Assembly: GCA_017430945.1 (NCBI GenBank)
Contig: JAFRMB010000186.1
Span: 1-34,027, forward strand
From: Clostridia bacterium
GTDB lineage: Bacteria; Bacillota_A; Clostridia; Christensenellales; Aristaeellaceae
Length of the DNA: 34,027 nucleotides
Reading direction: 5' to 3'
Position 1 is the first letter of the stretch, and every line of letters begins with the position of its first letter. A program made the translations under genes and the position numbers. The notes under the pieces were generated by a model, which did not search any database, was not told the DNA's origin, and worked only from the letters and a program-made list of their open reading frames with translations. Below, piece after piece: positions 8,715-17,187 of this stretch.

Positions 8715-8800
8715 TTGAAATTTCGGCGTTATACGCCTTGCGATTTCAATTATAAACGGGCGTCCAAATGTATTCAATGTGTCGAATTCTCGATTTCAGT
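8715..8800 (-). promoter_or_regulatory. Candidate regulator-binding repeats at the binding-protein promoter
   Basis: CGATTTCAAT at 8741-8750 and CGATTTCAGT at 8791-8800 are direct repeats exactly 50 bp apart. One touches the -10 element and one lies upstream of the -35. Separately, TTGAAAT at 8715-8721 and ATTTCAA at 8743-8749 are inverted arms around an inner palindrome GGCGTTATACGCC (8725-8737). Spaced direct repeats suit AraC-type proteins such as the YesN-like regulator encoded just upstream. The link is inferred from arrangement only. Confidence 0.45.
8749..8777 (-). promoter_or_regulatory. Sigma-A-type promoter for the ABC transporter genes
   Basis: On the minus strand TTGAAT (8772-8777) and TATAAT (8749-8754) are separated by 17 bases, close to the ideal. 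It sits in the 117-base gap between the regulator and the binding-protein gene, so the transport genes and GH31 can be transcribed apart from the GH36 and two-component genes. Confidence 0.75.
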
Positions 8801-8809
8801 ATAAAAATC

Positions 8810-10366
8810 TCAGTTCCTCAGATCCCTGGGCGTGGTCCCCGTCACTTTCTTGAAGATCTTCAGGAAATAATGATAGTCCGTAAAGCCCACCTGCTCCGCG
8901 ACCTCGTACACCTTGAGGGTGGGATTGGCCAGCAGCCGCTGGGCTTCTCGGATGCGCAGGGCGTTCACGTAATCCGTAAAGGCACTGCCCGTCTCCTTTC
9001 TGAAGACCTGGCCCAGGTAGGAGGTGTTGATGTGCAGATCGGCGGCCATCTGCTTCAGCGAAACGCCCTCCCGATAGTGTCCGGCGATGTAGGCCACCGC
9101 CATGCCTGCCAGCGAAGCGCTTTTGCCCAGCACCGCGGCGTTGGCATCGAACAGTCCGTCGCACAGCTCGAACAGCCAAAGCCGCATGTCCGAAAAGCGC
9201 CTGAGCGCGAACAGCCTGGAGAAGTCGAAGTCCGGGGGGCCGGCATTGGCGTTCACGCTGCCATAGAGTTCATGAAAGCAGTCTGTCATGCGCACGGCGA
9301 TGTGCATCAGCAGATTGTGCACCTGGCTGATCGGCGGCGCCGCCTCCGAGATCAGCGCGTTGATCTCAGCGTCCAGCCATGCCTTCAGGCCCGCCTGGTC
9401 GCCCTTGCGGATGAGGTCCTTCATCTTTTCGGCGTTTATGCGATCGAAGGCTTTGGGCGGCAGCGAGGCCGCCGGCACGCCGTTGTACCAGATCACGCCG
9501 CTGTTGTTCATGAATACCCCGTATTCCAGGCTCTCCAGGGCGCTTTCGTACGACAGGTGGATGTCCTCCGCCCGGGCGACGGGTCGGCCCGCGCCGATCA
9601 TCAGCGCCACGCCGTGCTCCCGGAACGCCTGTTCCACCAGGTCGTCCAGCGCCCTTTTCAGCGCCTCGCGGTCCTCCGGCACACCGGCAAAGGCCGTCAC
9701 GAGCGTAAGGTTCCCGTCGCCGTCCAGAAAAGCCGTGCGCTCCCCGCCGGGCACGGTGCCGGTCATCTTATCCACCCAGAAGCGGGACAGCCGCTCCCGC
9801 ACGTCCGTGGGGCTCTGCCGGCCCATGGCACACACAGCGCAGATGTACCGCTCCGCGCGCACGGGCAGGCCGAGGAAATCCGCCTTCTCCTTCAATTCTT
9901 CAAGGCTGATGTTGCCGGTCACAAGGCGGCGCAGGGTGTTGGAGCGCAGCAGTTCGCTGCCCTGGCGGATGCGCAGGTCCACCGCGGCCTCCTTCTCGAT
10001 CTCGCTGACGGCGTTTTTCAGGTTGCCGATCAATTCATCATTGTCGATGGGCTTGAGCAGGTAGTTGTCCACGCCCAGCTTGATCGCGGTCTGGAGATAG
10101 CAGGTGTCGTCATAGCCGCTGAGGATCGTGATCTTCACATCGTAGTCGAGCTTGCGGACCTCACGGATCAGCGCCAGGCCATCCATCTCCGGCATGCGGA
10201 TGTCGGTGATGAGGATCTCCGGCCGGATTTCCTCGACCAGCTTCAGTGCTTCCGCGCCGTCGGCAGCCTCTCCGGCCACCTCCAACCCCAGGCTGTCCCA
10301 CGCGATGGTCTCTCGAAGCCCGCGGCGGATGATGGGCTCGTCATCCACGATGATTACTCTGTACAT
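8810..10366 (-). CDS. YesN-like response regulator with AraC-type DNA-binding domain
   Basis: A 518-residue regulator. Residues 1-120 are a receiver domain: acidic pair Asp8-Asp9, phosphoacceptor Asp55 in LITDIRMPEMDG, Ser83 and Lys105 in YLLKPID. A long linker domain follows, and the last 100 residues hold two helix-turn-helix units of AraC type (VSLKQMAADLHINTSYLGQV and a second ending GTTPRDL). It is the cognate partner of the kinase gene just upstream; the two overlap by 26 bases, so translation is coupled. Such regulators usually activate neighbouring sugar transporter genes, and direct repeats lie at the next promoter. Confidence 0.92.
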   Translation of the reverse strand: MYRVIIVDDEPIIRRGLRETIAWDSLGLEVAGEAADGAEALKLVEEIRPEILITDIRMPEMDGLALIREVRKLDYDVKITILSGYDDTCYLQTAIKLGVDNYLLKPIDNDELIGNLKNAVSEIEKEAAVDLRIRQGSELLRSNTLRRLVTGNISLEELKEKADFLGLPVRAERYICAVCAMGRQSPTDVRERLSRFWVDKMTGTVPGGERTAFLDGDGNLTLVTAFAGVPEDREALKRALDDLVEQAFREHGVALMIGAGRPVARAEDIHLSYESALESLEYGVFMNNSGVIWYNGVPAASLPPKAFDRINAEKMKDLIRKGDQAGLKAWLDAEINALISEAAPPISQVHNLLMHIAVRMTDCFHELYGSVNANAGPPDFDFSRLFALRRFSDMRLWLFELCDGLFDANAAVLGKSASLAGMAVAYIAGHYREGVSLKQMAADLHINTSYLGQVFRKETGSAFTDYVNALRIREAQRLLANPTLKVYEVAEQVGFTDYHYFLKIFKKVTGTTPRDLRN

Positions 10367-12182
10367 ACGCCTCCAACTCCTCCCTGCTCCGGGCTGGCAT
10401 CGCGATGCTCACCACCGTCTTTACCCCCGGTTCGCTCTCGATCGTCAGGCCGTACGGTGCGCCGAAAAGGATGCGGATCCGCTGGTGCACGTTGCTCAGG
10501 CCGATGCTGTATTCGTCCGATGTCTCCCCTTCCGGCTCGTCCAGCTTGCCGACGATGCGCTGCACCGTCTCCGCGTCCATGCCATGGCCGTTGTCCTCCA
10601 CGGCGATATTCAGCTGTCCCTCGGGCGCCTCGGCGGCGCGGATGGAGATGATGCCGCCCGAGGACACCCCTTTCTGGCCATGCTTGATGGCGTTCTCTAC
10701 CAGCGGCTGCAGGATGAACCTGGGGACGCCGTAGTCCAGCAGGTGCTGGGGCACGTCCTGGGACACTTCGAATGCGTCTGCGTAGCGGATCTTCTGGAGT
10801 TCCACAAATGCCCCGGCATAGTCGATCTCCTCGTGCAGCGTCACGAACATGCCACGGGTCTTGATGTTCCAGCGCAGGAGGTTGCCCAGGATGTGGATCA
10901 TCTTCGCGGTCTGTTCGTCGCCGTTCATCAGCGCATTCATTCGGATGGATTCCAGCGTGTTGAACAGGAAGTGAGGGTTGACCTGTGCCTGCAGCGCCTT
11001 CAGCTCCGCCGTTTTTGATTTAAGTTCGTACACATAGGCGGTCTGGATGTGCTTTTCCAGGCGTTGGACCATACCGGAAAAGCTCTGCTCCAGATATCCG
11101 ATCTCGTCGTTTGCCCGCACGGGGCCGTATTCGTTGAACTCGCCCAGCTCCAGCGCCTGCATGTTCTTTACCAGCCGCTCGATACGCCGGGAGAACAGGG
11201 TCGCGGAGAGCAGGCTGATCGCCAGCGCGACCATCATGCACAGGCCGAAGATACCGTAGAGCCGGCGGCGCATGGCTCCCGCTTCACGTCGGATCACATC
11301 GCGGGAGACGATGTTTATGAAGCGATAACCGTTGCGCTCGGAAACGAGGCTGTTGATGACATATCCGTCGTTTGAACCGATGTCCTCCGGCGACCCGATG
11401 TCGTAGCGCGCTGCATCAAAGGGTCGGCCGTCCAGTTCGCCGGAGGAATCGAACAGCGTGATGCCGTCTTTATCCAATACATAGAGCGTGCCGTTCAGGC
11501 CGTCGGAGCTCTGGAAGGCGTCCTTGAAGTGGTCCGCCCTGACGTTCACCACGATGTAGCCCAAAGGGTTGTTGAACCGCACGGCGTTGACATCGAACAG
11601 GTAGATGCCGTAGGAGATCACCTGGTAGTTGTTCACGCTGGAGGCGTTGATGTACGCGGGGATGTGGTTGGGGATCGTGCGGATGGTGTTGTCGACGTCG
11701 CCTCCCAGCAGTCCCCGGTCGTAGAAAACGAAGTCCAGCGAGGTATCCCGCCCGGCGACGTTGGAGAAGAAGTATACGTCCCGCGAGCCGTAGTCCACGA
11801 TGAAGATATCGGAGATAAAGGCATTGGTGCTGCAGATATCCCGCAGGTATCCGGAGATCACCTCTCCGCGTGTCTTTTCATCCCTGGATTTGAGCTTGCG
11901 GGGATTGAGGTAATCCATGATGCTGTCGTTGTCATGGTAGCTCAGCGGCATGTACAACTGGGAGAAGATGCTTTGCACCGTGCGGTACTTGCCGTCGGAA
12001 TAGGTCTGTGCCTGGCGGACGATCTCCCGGTCGATGCGGGATTCTTTTTCCGTAAGTGTCCTCACCACCCAGGAGGTGGTGAACGCCGAGACCAGGCCCA
12101 GCCCGATGAAAATGACCAGGCAGTAGGAGAGCATCATCTTGATGAAGTAGTGGCTCACATACCGGGGCCCGCGCCGGGTCAT
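10341..12182 (-). CDS. YesM-like sensor histidine kinase
   Basis: A 613-residue membrane sensor. One helix near residues 15-38 and another near 305-330 bracket a large outside sensing domain (about 40-300). A HAMP-like segment follows, then the His_kinase signature around His404 (QAQVNPHFLFNTLESI) and an ATPase domain with the N box (LQPLVENAIKH) and a G box (VEDNGHGM). This arrangement is the LytS/YesM class. It starts 22 bases after the GH36 gene with AGGAGG in the gap, and overlaps the regulator gene by 26 bases. It presumably senses an extracellular carbohydrate or its binding protein and phosphorylates the YesN-like partner. Confidence 0.92.
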   Translation of the reverse strand: MTRRGPRYVSHYFIKMMLSYCLVIFIGLGLVSAFTTSWVVRTLTEKESRIDREIVRQAQTYSDGKYRTVQSIFSQLYMPLSYHDNDSIMDYLNPRKLKSRDEKTRGEVISGYLRDICSTNAFISDIFIVDYGSRDVYFFSNVAGRDTSLDFVFYDRGLLGGDVDNTIRTIPNHIPAYINASSVNNYQVISYGIYLFDVNAVRFNNPLGYIVVNVRADHFKDAFQSSDGLNGTLYVLDKDGITLFDSSGELDGRPFDAARYDIGSPEDIGSNDGYVINSLVSERNGYRFINIVSRDVIRREAGAMRRRLYGIFGLCMMVALAISLLSATLFSRRIERLVKNMQALELGEFNEYGPVRANDEIGYLEQSFSGMVQRLEKHIQTAYVYELKSKTAELKALQAQVNPHFLFNTLESIRMNALMNGDEQTAKMIHILGNLLRWNIKTRGMFVTLHEEIDYAGAFVELQKIRYADAFEVSQDVPQHLLDYGVPRFILQPLVENAIKHGQKGVSSGGIISIRAAEAPEGQLNIAVEDNGHGMDAETVQRIVGKLDEPEGETSDEYSIGLSNVHQRIRILFGAPYGLTIESEPGVKTVVSIAMPARSREELEAYVQSNHRG

Positions 12183-12204
12183 ATCCCCACCTCCTCGACC
12201 GTCG

Positions 12205-14301
12205 TCAGATCTTCCGCCTCAGCAGCGCCGCGGCCGCGCTGTCCGCGCCCAGTGCAAAGCGCAGCGCGTTCCCGCAGAGAGTCACGGCGCCGGCGTCCTC
12301 GGCAAAGACCGCCTCCAGCTCAAAACCCTCTGCCACGTCCACGTCCACCGCCTCCGGCGCGCCGGGATATACATGGGCCACGACCAGCTTACGCCCGCCG
12401 TCCGGCGATGTGCGCTCCACCGCCTGCCAGCCCTCGGGATGGCGATAACTTCGGATGGGCGGGCCGTGGCGCCGGGTGATGCCGTCCAGGATCAGATCCG
12501 AAGCCCGGCGGTAAAAGGCGATGCCGGCTTCCACGATCCGCCACTGCGCCTGCGTCAGGCGCTGGACATCGCCGGAGAGACACATCACACCCAGCAGCGT
12601 GGCTGCCAGTGACCACACCAGCCGCCGGGGAGGATCGCCCGCCCGCAGCACCGCCCAGATCAGGCTCTGCCGAGGCAGCATCGCCCGGTGCAGGTTCGCC
12701 GCGATGATGGGCAGTTCCCGCTCCTCGTGGGAATCCGTGGCCGATGCCAGCTGGCACAGGCCGAGAAACGAGGGCTCCAGCCGGTGTCCGCCGGAGGCGC
12801 AGCATTCGATGACGATGCCGGGGACGCGCGCGGCGATCTCCCGGATGAGATCCCGGGAAGCGTTGAGGTTCGCCCGCAGGCCCTCTCCCAGGCTCTCCGC
12901 GCCATCGCAGCCCACGCCGACGCTCTCATTGTAGTCCAGTTTTACGTACTCAAAGCCACCGTCCGCGAGCAGGCCGATCACTTTTTCGCCCAGGTATTCC
13001 CGCACCCACGGATCGCGCATGTCCCAGAACCGGCGGAAGCCCGCCTGGATCGGCGCGCCGAAGCGCTTGAGCAGGTGGTCCTCCCGCTCGGTGAAGGCGT
13101 CGGCGTCCCGGCCGACGGTCTCAGGCTCGAACCACAGGCCCGGCTTCATGCCCGCAGCGCGGATCGCCCGGGCTGCCGCGCCGAGGCCTTCGGGAAACTG
13201 TCGCGCGTTCACGCGCCAGTCGCCCATGTTCAGCTCCCAGCCCCTGCCTTCCTGGGCGTACCATCCGCAGTCGATCACAAAATAATCGATGTCCCGGCCC
13301 GAAAGCACCGGCAGCAGCTCCGAAAGGCTCTGCTGGCTGGGGCTTCCCCAGGTGGTGCAGAATTCGTTGAATACCACCGGCAGGTGTTGCGCATCGGGCA
13401 GGCGCGACAGAGCGCGCTTATCCATGTCCGTGAGCCGACAGCAGAGGGCGTCCAGGCTTCCGGCACAGACGCTCAGGCGCGCCTTCGTGGTTTCAAAGCG
13501 CTCTCCCGGGCGGATCTCTTTGGCCCAGTGGCCGAAGTCGAAATCCGCCTGCCCGCCGGACAGACAAAGGCCGTCGTCCCGGCGGTAGGCCTCGATCTGC
13601 CACGAGCCCGGCGCCTCGAGCCGGACGCCCCAGCAGATGCCGCTCGTCACGTCTTCCACGGCAGCGAAGGGGAACCACCGGCGCACCGGCAGCGAACCCA
13701 CCTGGCCAAAGCGCTCGCTGACCGCGCCGTGGCCGGACCAGGAGGGCTCCAGCTGCAGGTCCTCGATGCATTCGCTCACCAGGCGTCCCTCATTGCTCCA
13801 CTTGCTGCGCAGCCGGTGCAGCACCATGCTCCCCGCCGCGTCACCTTCGGCATAGGGCGTGAGCCCGGACAGGCTGAAGCTGGACAGCATTTCAAGCGTC
13901 ACGGCAGCGTTCGATCGGTTTTCAAACGCCGTGGACACCTCGATGCCGCGCTCCCCGCGATGGTAGGTCAGCGTGTGAAACAGCAAAAGGCCCTCCGCCG
14001 AAGCGAGGCGCGTCAGGACGCAGGTCCTGCCATCGCCGCGTTCCACCGATTGGCCTTCATATTGGAATCGCCGGATCGACGCGCTGTTTCGCATCGTGTG
14101 TCCGCAGGCAAAGCCGAAGGGAAAGGCGTCGCCCCGAAGGTGAAGCTGAACGAGAGAGTCCGACTGGCGCTTGGCGCACCGATCGGCCTCCCGCCCCGCC
14201 GGATCCAGCTCCAGGCGCACCTGACCGTCCTCTGACAGCCACCAGAAGGCCTCCATGTCACCCAGCGTTTCCCGCCGCAAAAGAATAAGATGTTCTGCCA
14301 T
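12205..14301 (-). CDS. Glycoside hydrolase family 36 alpha-galactosidase
   Basis: A 698-residue enzyme with the GH36 layout: N-terminal beta-sandwich, a TIM barrel from about residue 310, and a C-terminal beta domain. The predicted nucleophile is Asp456 in YVKLDYNES and the acid/base is Asp523 in ATDSHEER. IECCASGGHR before it and WFEPETVGRDAD earlier are family landmarks. These enzymes remove terminal alpha-galactose, as in raffinose-type sugars, galactomannan pieces or melibiose. No signal peptide, so it acts in the cytoplasm. It is the first gene of the cluster behind a strong promoter. AGGA lies 9 bases before the ATG and GGAGG only one base before, so the exact ribosome binding site is unclear. 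Confidence 0.9.
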   Translation of the reverse strand: MAEHLILLRRETLGDMEAFWWLSEDGQVRLELDPAGREADRCAKRQSDSLVQLHLRGDAFPFGFACGHTMRNSASIRRFQYEGQSVERGDGRTCVLTRLASAEGLLLFHTLTYHRGERGIEVSTAFENRSNAAVTLEMLSSFSLSGLTPYAEGDAAGSMVLHRLRSKWSNEGRLVSECIEDLQLEPSWSGHGAVSERFGQVGSLPVRRWFPFAAVEDVTSGICWGVRLEAPGSWQIEAYRRDDGLCLSGGQADFDFGHWAKEIRPGERFETTKARLSVCAGSLDALCCRLTDMDKRALSRLPDAQHLPVVFNEFCTTWGSPSQQSLSELLPVLSGRDIDYFVIDCGWYAQEGRGWELNMGDWRVNARQFPEGLGAAARAIRAAGMKPGLWFEPETVGRDADAFTEREDHLLKRFGAPIQAGFRRFWDMRDPWVREYLGEKVIGLLADGGFEYVKLDYNESVGVGCDGAESLGEGLRANLNASRDLIREIAARVPGIVIECCASGGHRLEPSFLGLCQLASATDSHEERELPIIAANLHRAMLPRQSLIWAVLRAGDPPRRLVWSLAATLLGVMCLSGDVQRLTQAQWRIVEAGIAFYRRASDLILDGITRRHGPPIRSYRHPEGWQAVERTSPDGGRKLVVAHVYPGAPEAVDVDVAEGFELEAVFAEDAGAVTLCGNALRFALGADSAAAALLRRKI

Positions 14302-14332
14302 GCCTCCACATCCTCGTTCCCATGATCAGGAC

Positions 14333-14349
14333 AATGAAACGATTCCATT
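14333..14349. promoter_or_regulatory. Candidate operator at the GH36 transcription start
   Basis: On the minus strand the bases just after the -10 read GGAATCGTTTCA, an imperfect palindrome around a central CG that overlaps the predicted start site near 14340. LacI-family repressors bind sites of this kind. It is not a full match to the catabolite (cre) consensus in its right half. No LacI-type gene is in the window, so the binder is unknown. Confidence 0.35.
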
Positions 14350-14376
14350 ATAGGGTGCCGGACGAACCGTTGTCAA
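14347..14376 (-). promoter_or_regulatory. Sigma-A promoter of the GH36-led operon
   Basis: On the minus strand TTGACA (14371-14376) and TATAAT (14347-14352) are both perfect consensus hexamers, 18 bases apart. It lies 46 bases before the GH36 ATG. A promoter this strong normally needs a repressor, which fits the palindrome covering its start site. Confidence 0.85.
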
Positions 14377-14401
14377 TACGGCAATGACCGCATAAAAGCT
14401 G

Positions 14402-14420
14402 TGCGCTCTGCCGCAGCGCA
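14402..14420 (-). terminator. Possible terminator after the radical SAM gene
   Basis: On the minus strand TGCGCT and AGCGCA form a 6-bp GC-rich stem with a 7-base loop, followed after CAGC by TTTTA. It lies about 95 bases after the radical SAM stop codon and before the GH36 promoter, the right place to separate the two operons. The short T run makes this a weak call. Confidence 0.4.
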
Positions 14421-14513
14421 TCGACGCTCGGGACGATCCATGCGACGCGCCCACACGCACGCAAGGCAGACCTCCCGGGCATCCCTCTTCCGCTCCTGGT
14501 CAAAGCCCATTCT

Positions 14514-15356
14514 TCAGCAGTTTCCCGTATACACATATTTAAGCTTCTCCCGAGCCACTTCCGCAAGCCTGTAGATCAGCTTCACATCCGTAGGCGCTCG
14601 GTCTAGCATGTGGAATCGGGGAAAGAAGCGCGAAATGTGCAGCGGGATGGATCTCCCGCCCCGCAGCTCTTCGATCCAGCCGCTCAGCGCGCGCATCTCC
14701 GCTTCTGAATCGTTCTCGCCGGGGATGATCAGCGTGGTCAATTCCACGTGGGTCGATCCCGACGCTTCCGCGATGAATGCCTTCACCATCGAAAGGCTGC
14801 CTCCCAACACGCGGGTATAGTAGCGATCCGTAAAGCCCTTCAGATCGATGTTCATGGCGTCGATGTGCGGCGCGATCTTCTCCAGGACGGACAGCTCGGC
14901 CGTGCCGTTGGTGACGAGCACGTTCACAAGCCCCTTCTGATGGGCCAGTGCCGCCGCGTCCCGGACGAATTCCCAGCCGATCAACGGTTCGTTGTAGGTG
15001 AACGCCAGACCGACGTTCCCGCGGGGCTTCAGCCGGATCGCCATATCCACCAATGCCTCCGGCGTGACCGTCTCTGCCCGGCCGGCCCGATCCATCGCCT
15101 CCGCCGACCACGAGATCTCATGGTTCTGGCAGAACGGACAGCGCAGGTTACAGCCATAGCTGCCGACGGACAACACCATGCTGCCGGGGAGGAAACGCCT
15201 GAGCGGTTTCTTTTCGATGGGATCCAGCGCCAGGGCGGTGATCCTGCCATAGTTGCCCGCGATCACCTTCCCGTTTTCACACGTCCTTGCGCCGCAAAAG
15301 CCCCTGCGACCCTCCGGGATGTCGCAGTGGTGAAAACAAACGTCACATCGCGCCAC
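14514..15356 (-). CDS. amrS: AmmeMemoRadiSam system radical SAM enzyme
   Basis: A 280-residue radical SAM protein. Cys69, Cys73 and Cys76 in CNLRCPFC form the CX3CX2C motif that holds the 4Fe-4S cluster cleaving S-adenosylmethionine. The N terminus adds a Cys-rich motif (C4, C7, C11, C21) typical of the AmmeMemoRadiSam branch, which resembles pyruvate-formate-lyase activators. The start is GTG 15356, chosen because GGAGGG lies six bases upstream. It follows the Memo-AMMECR1 fusion gene by 13 bases, so the two are one operon. The biochemical reaction of this three-part system is not established to my knowledge. Confidence 0.88.
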   Translation of the reverse strand: MARCDVCFHHCDIPEGRRGFCGARTCENGKVIAGNYGRITALALDPIEKKPLRRFLPGSMVLSVGSYGCNLRCPFCQNHEISWSAEAMDRAGRAETVTPEALVDMAIRLKPRGNVGLAFTYNEPLIGWEFVRDAAALAHQKGLVNVLVTNGTAELSVLEKIAPHIDAMNIDLKGFTDRYYTRVLGGSLSMVKAFIAEASGSTHVELTTLIIPGENDSEAEMRALSGWIEELRGGRSIPLHISRFFPRFHMLDRAPTDVKLIYRLAEVAREKLKYVYTGNC

Positions 15357-15369
15357 ATCGATCCCTCCA

Positions 15370-16755
15370 TCACTTGTGCCGGATCACTTCGAACCGCTGT
15401 AAGCTGACCTTCTCTCCGGGTCCGATGCCCGCCTTCTGCCGGGCGATCTCCACCTGTTGCCGAACGGTATCCACGCCCTCCAGATCCGGCAGGAGCAGCC
15501 CCCTCCGGTGGCCTTTGCTCACGATCACGCCGTATCGCTTCACGTCGAGCTCGCTCTCCGATCCGATGTCCTCGGGCTCGCCCAACACGTCCACGTTGAT
15601 CTCCAGCCACCTGAGCTCATCGGGCCTGATCGGATCGAACCTGGGATCCCGCGCGGCGGCACTGACGGCGTTGTGGATGATCTCCTCCGCGAGGCTGCCC
15701 TGCACAGGCGCGATGGTGCCGATGCAGCCGCGAAGCCTGCCCTGCTTGTGTATGGAGACGAAGGCCCCCGCCCGCTGCCCGGTCAACGCGTCCGGCAGAT
15801 CCTCGGGGACCGGCAAGAGCCTGTGATCGCACACCCAGCTCTCAACGGATCGCCAGGCGAGCTGTACCCAGGGATCGCACCCGGCCCGCGCCTGCGTCAG
15901 CCGCGCCTCCTGTTCCTTCAGGCGGAGGTCCAGGAACCTCCTGCCGGCGTCCGGCCCGGTGGGATGGAAGGTGCAGATGCCATAGCCCACGCCCGTGATG
16001 TCCTCGTGGGACAGCCGCTCCGCTTCCACCGAAATGCCATCCAGCGCGCCTGCCATGATGACGAACGAACGGTGGCCGCATTCGGCGGCGCGCTCACAGA
16101 ACGCCTCGTCGAAGTCGAACAGCTCGCCGAAGGCCGCCCTGCCGCAGACATCCATGATGCGCGCATCGTATCGGGGACCCTCCGGGGCGAATCCGTAGGG
16201 GCCGTAGCTTTGCAGCTTGTGGGAGAGATCGCCGCTGGCGATGTACACCGCCCGACGCCCCGTCTCTTCCACCGCGCGTTGGACGATCTGCCCCAGCCTG
16301 TAATGCGCTTCCAACGGCAGGCCCGACAGGCCCAGTCGCACCGATCGGAAGCCGGAATACACCTGTCGTATGAAATAGAGAGGCACCATCGTGCCGTGAT
16401 CCAACTCAGGCGCGCGCTGCCCCTGCGTACCGGCCGGAAACCCCGCATCGCCTGCGATCCGCTCGATGCGTCCGACCAGCTCCTCGTCGTATTCTTCCCT
16501 GAAGCGGATCTGCGGCGCATCGAACCGGGCAAAGCTGCCCCGGGCGCTCCCGCCGGGAGAGATGTGGAAATAGTCCGCATACATCACAGCGTGCGGGCTG
16601 GAAATGATGATGGTGTCCGGCGCCAGCTTCGAGATCTCCTCGGCGACCCGCGCATAGGCCGCCCGTGTCGCCTCTATCCGGCGCTCGCTCCCCTTTCCCA
16701 CCGCGGGTACGATCATCGGTGGATGGGGCACCATGTATGCCGCAATGATAGACAT
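15370..16755 (-). CDS. AmmeMemoRadiSam protein: Memo-like domain fused to AMMECR1 domain
   Basis: A fusion of about 461 residues. The first 270 residues are a Memo/LigB-like (class III extradiol dioxygenase fold) domain with PHPPMIVPAVG, SPHAVMYADYFH and GDLSHKL, whose histidines would bind a metal ion. The last 180 residues are an AMMECR1 domain with the diagnostic GRLRGCIGTI motif and the AARDPRF and LEINVDVLGEP segments. In many organisms these are two separate proteins. Two ATGs are possible; AGGGGG is 2 bases from 16761 and 8 bases from 16755, so 16755 is preferred. It is encoded just before the radical SAM partner and preceded by an unusually long leader. Function remains unsettled. Confidence 0.9.
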   Translation of the reverse strand: MSIIAAYMVPHPPMIVPAVGKGSERRIEATRAAYARVAEEISKLAPDTIIISSPHAVMYADYFHISPGGSARGSFARFDAPQIRFREEYDEELVGRIERIAGDAGFPAGTQGQRAPELDHGTMVPLYFIRQVYSGFRSVRLGLSGLPLEAHYRLGQIVQRAVEETGRRAVYIASGDLSHKLQSYGPYGFAPEGPRYDARIMDVCGRAAFGELFDFDEAFCERAAECGHRSFVIMAGALDGISVEAERLSHEDITGVGYGICTFHPTGPDAGRRFLDLRLKEQEARLTQARAGCDPWVQLAWRSVESWVCDHRLLPVPEDLPDALTGQRAGAFVSIHKQGRLRGCIGTIAPVQGSLAEEIIHNAVSAAARDPRFDPIRPDELRWLEINVDVLGEPEDIGSESELDVKRYGVIVSKGHRRGLLLPDLEGVDTVRQQVEIARQKAGIGPGEKVSLQRFEVIRHK

Positions 16756-16761
16756 GCTCAT

Positions 16762-17010
16762 ATCCCCCTTCCGAAATGGAATGACACATGCTCCGGATAA
16801 GGTGATCGATCGTCTGTGCGACGCGATCGAAAATCTGCCGGCGTCGTTCAGACCGCCACCGGCAGACAGTGGATCTTATCCGTGCCTCATGCTGTTCGCG
16901 ATCGAGACAGCATCATTCGATCCACAGTCTATCCTTTGACTCCTTATCCGCTCCCTCGATCGCTTTGTATCCTGCTTCGCTTATCCGGAATCGCTTCGTT
17001 TCTCATCACC
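16762..17010 (-). promoter_or_regulatory. Long structured 5' leader of the AmmeMemoRadiSam operon
   Basis: About 250 bases separate the predicted start of transcription from the Memo-AMMECR1 start codon. On the minus strand GGATAAG occurs three times (near 16981, 16944 and 16876) and its complement CTTATCC once near 16797, so the last could pair with any of the others. A terminator-like hairpin lies between. I see no coding frame here. It does not match a riboswitch I can name. Confidence 0.45.
16830..16866 (-). terminator. Terminator-like hairpin inside the leader (possible attenuator)
   Basis: On the minus strand TCTGCCGG (16859-16866) and CCGGCAGA (16834-16841) make a perfect 8-bp stem with a 17-base loop, immediately followed by TTTT. 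A stem plus T run between a promoter and its first gene suggests premature termination control. Confidence 0.4.
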
Positions 17011-17016
17011 GATCCC

Positions 17017-17045
17017 ATTATACCATGATACGTTGGTTTTGTCTG
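17017..17045 (-). promoter_or_regulatory. Promoter for the AmmeMemoRadiSam operon
   Basis: On the minus strand CAGACA (17040-17045) and a perfect TATAAT (17017-17022) are 17 bases apart. It is the only convincing minus-strand promoter between the upstream operon's terminator and the Memo gene. Confidence 0.6.
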
Positions 17046-17108
17046 TATATGATTTGAGAACGGCATCATACCGTGCTTTGTGGTGTGCCCCGTCTCTGTT
17101 CCGCACAA

Positions 17109-17136
17109 AAAACGGGCATCCCGCGATGCCCGTTTT
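17109..17136 (-). terminator. Rho-independent terminator of the MMPL operon
   Basis: AAAACGGGCAT (17109-17119) pairs perfectly with ATGCCCGTTTT (17126-17136) across a 6-base loop. On the minus strand the stem ends in TTTTTT, a classic terminator about 50 bases after the MMPL stop. It can also work on the other strand. A second perfect hairpin (17149-17165) lies just before it. Confidence 0.9.
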
Positions 17137-17187
17137 CATCCCCGTCAGTGTCGGCTTCGCCGACATGGCGTTCAGTATGAGGATCCC

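Noticed and set aside
7338..8804. 488-codon plus-strand frame opposite the binding-protein gene
   Set aside because: It has no binding site or family features, and the opposite strand is a clear MalE-like gene.
14333..14349. Catabolite-repression (cre) site
   Set aside because: The left half fits, but the right half is one base out of register with the consensus; kept only as a generic operator.
16994..17008. Hammerhead-ribozyme-like core (TGATGAGAAAC on the minus strand)
   Set aside because: There is no stem between the two conserved boxes, so the fold cannot form.
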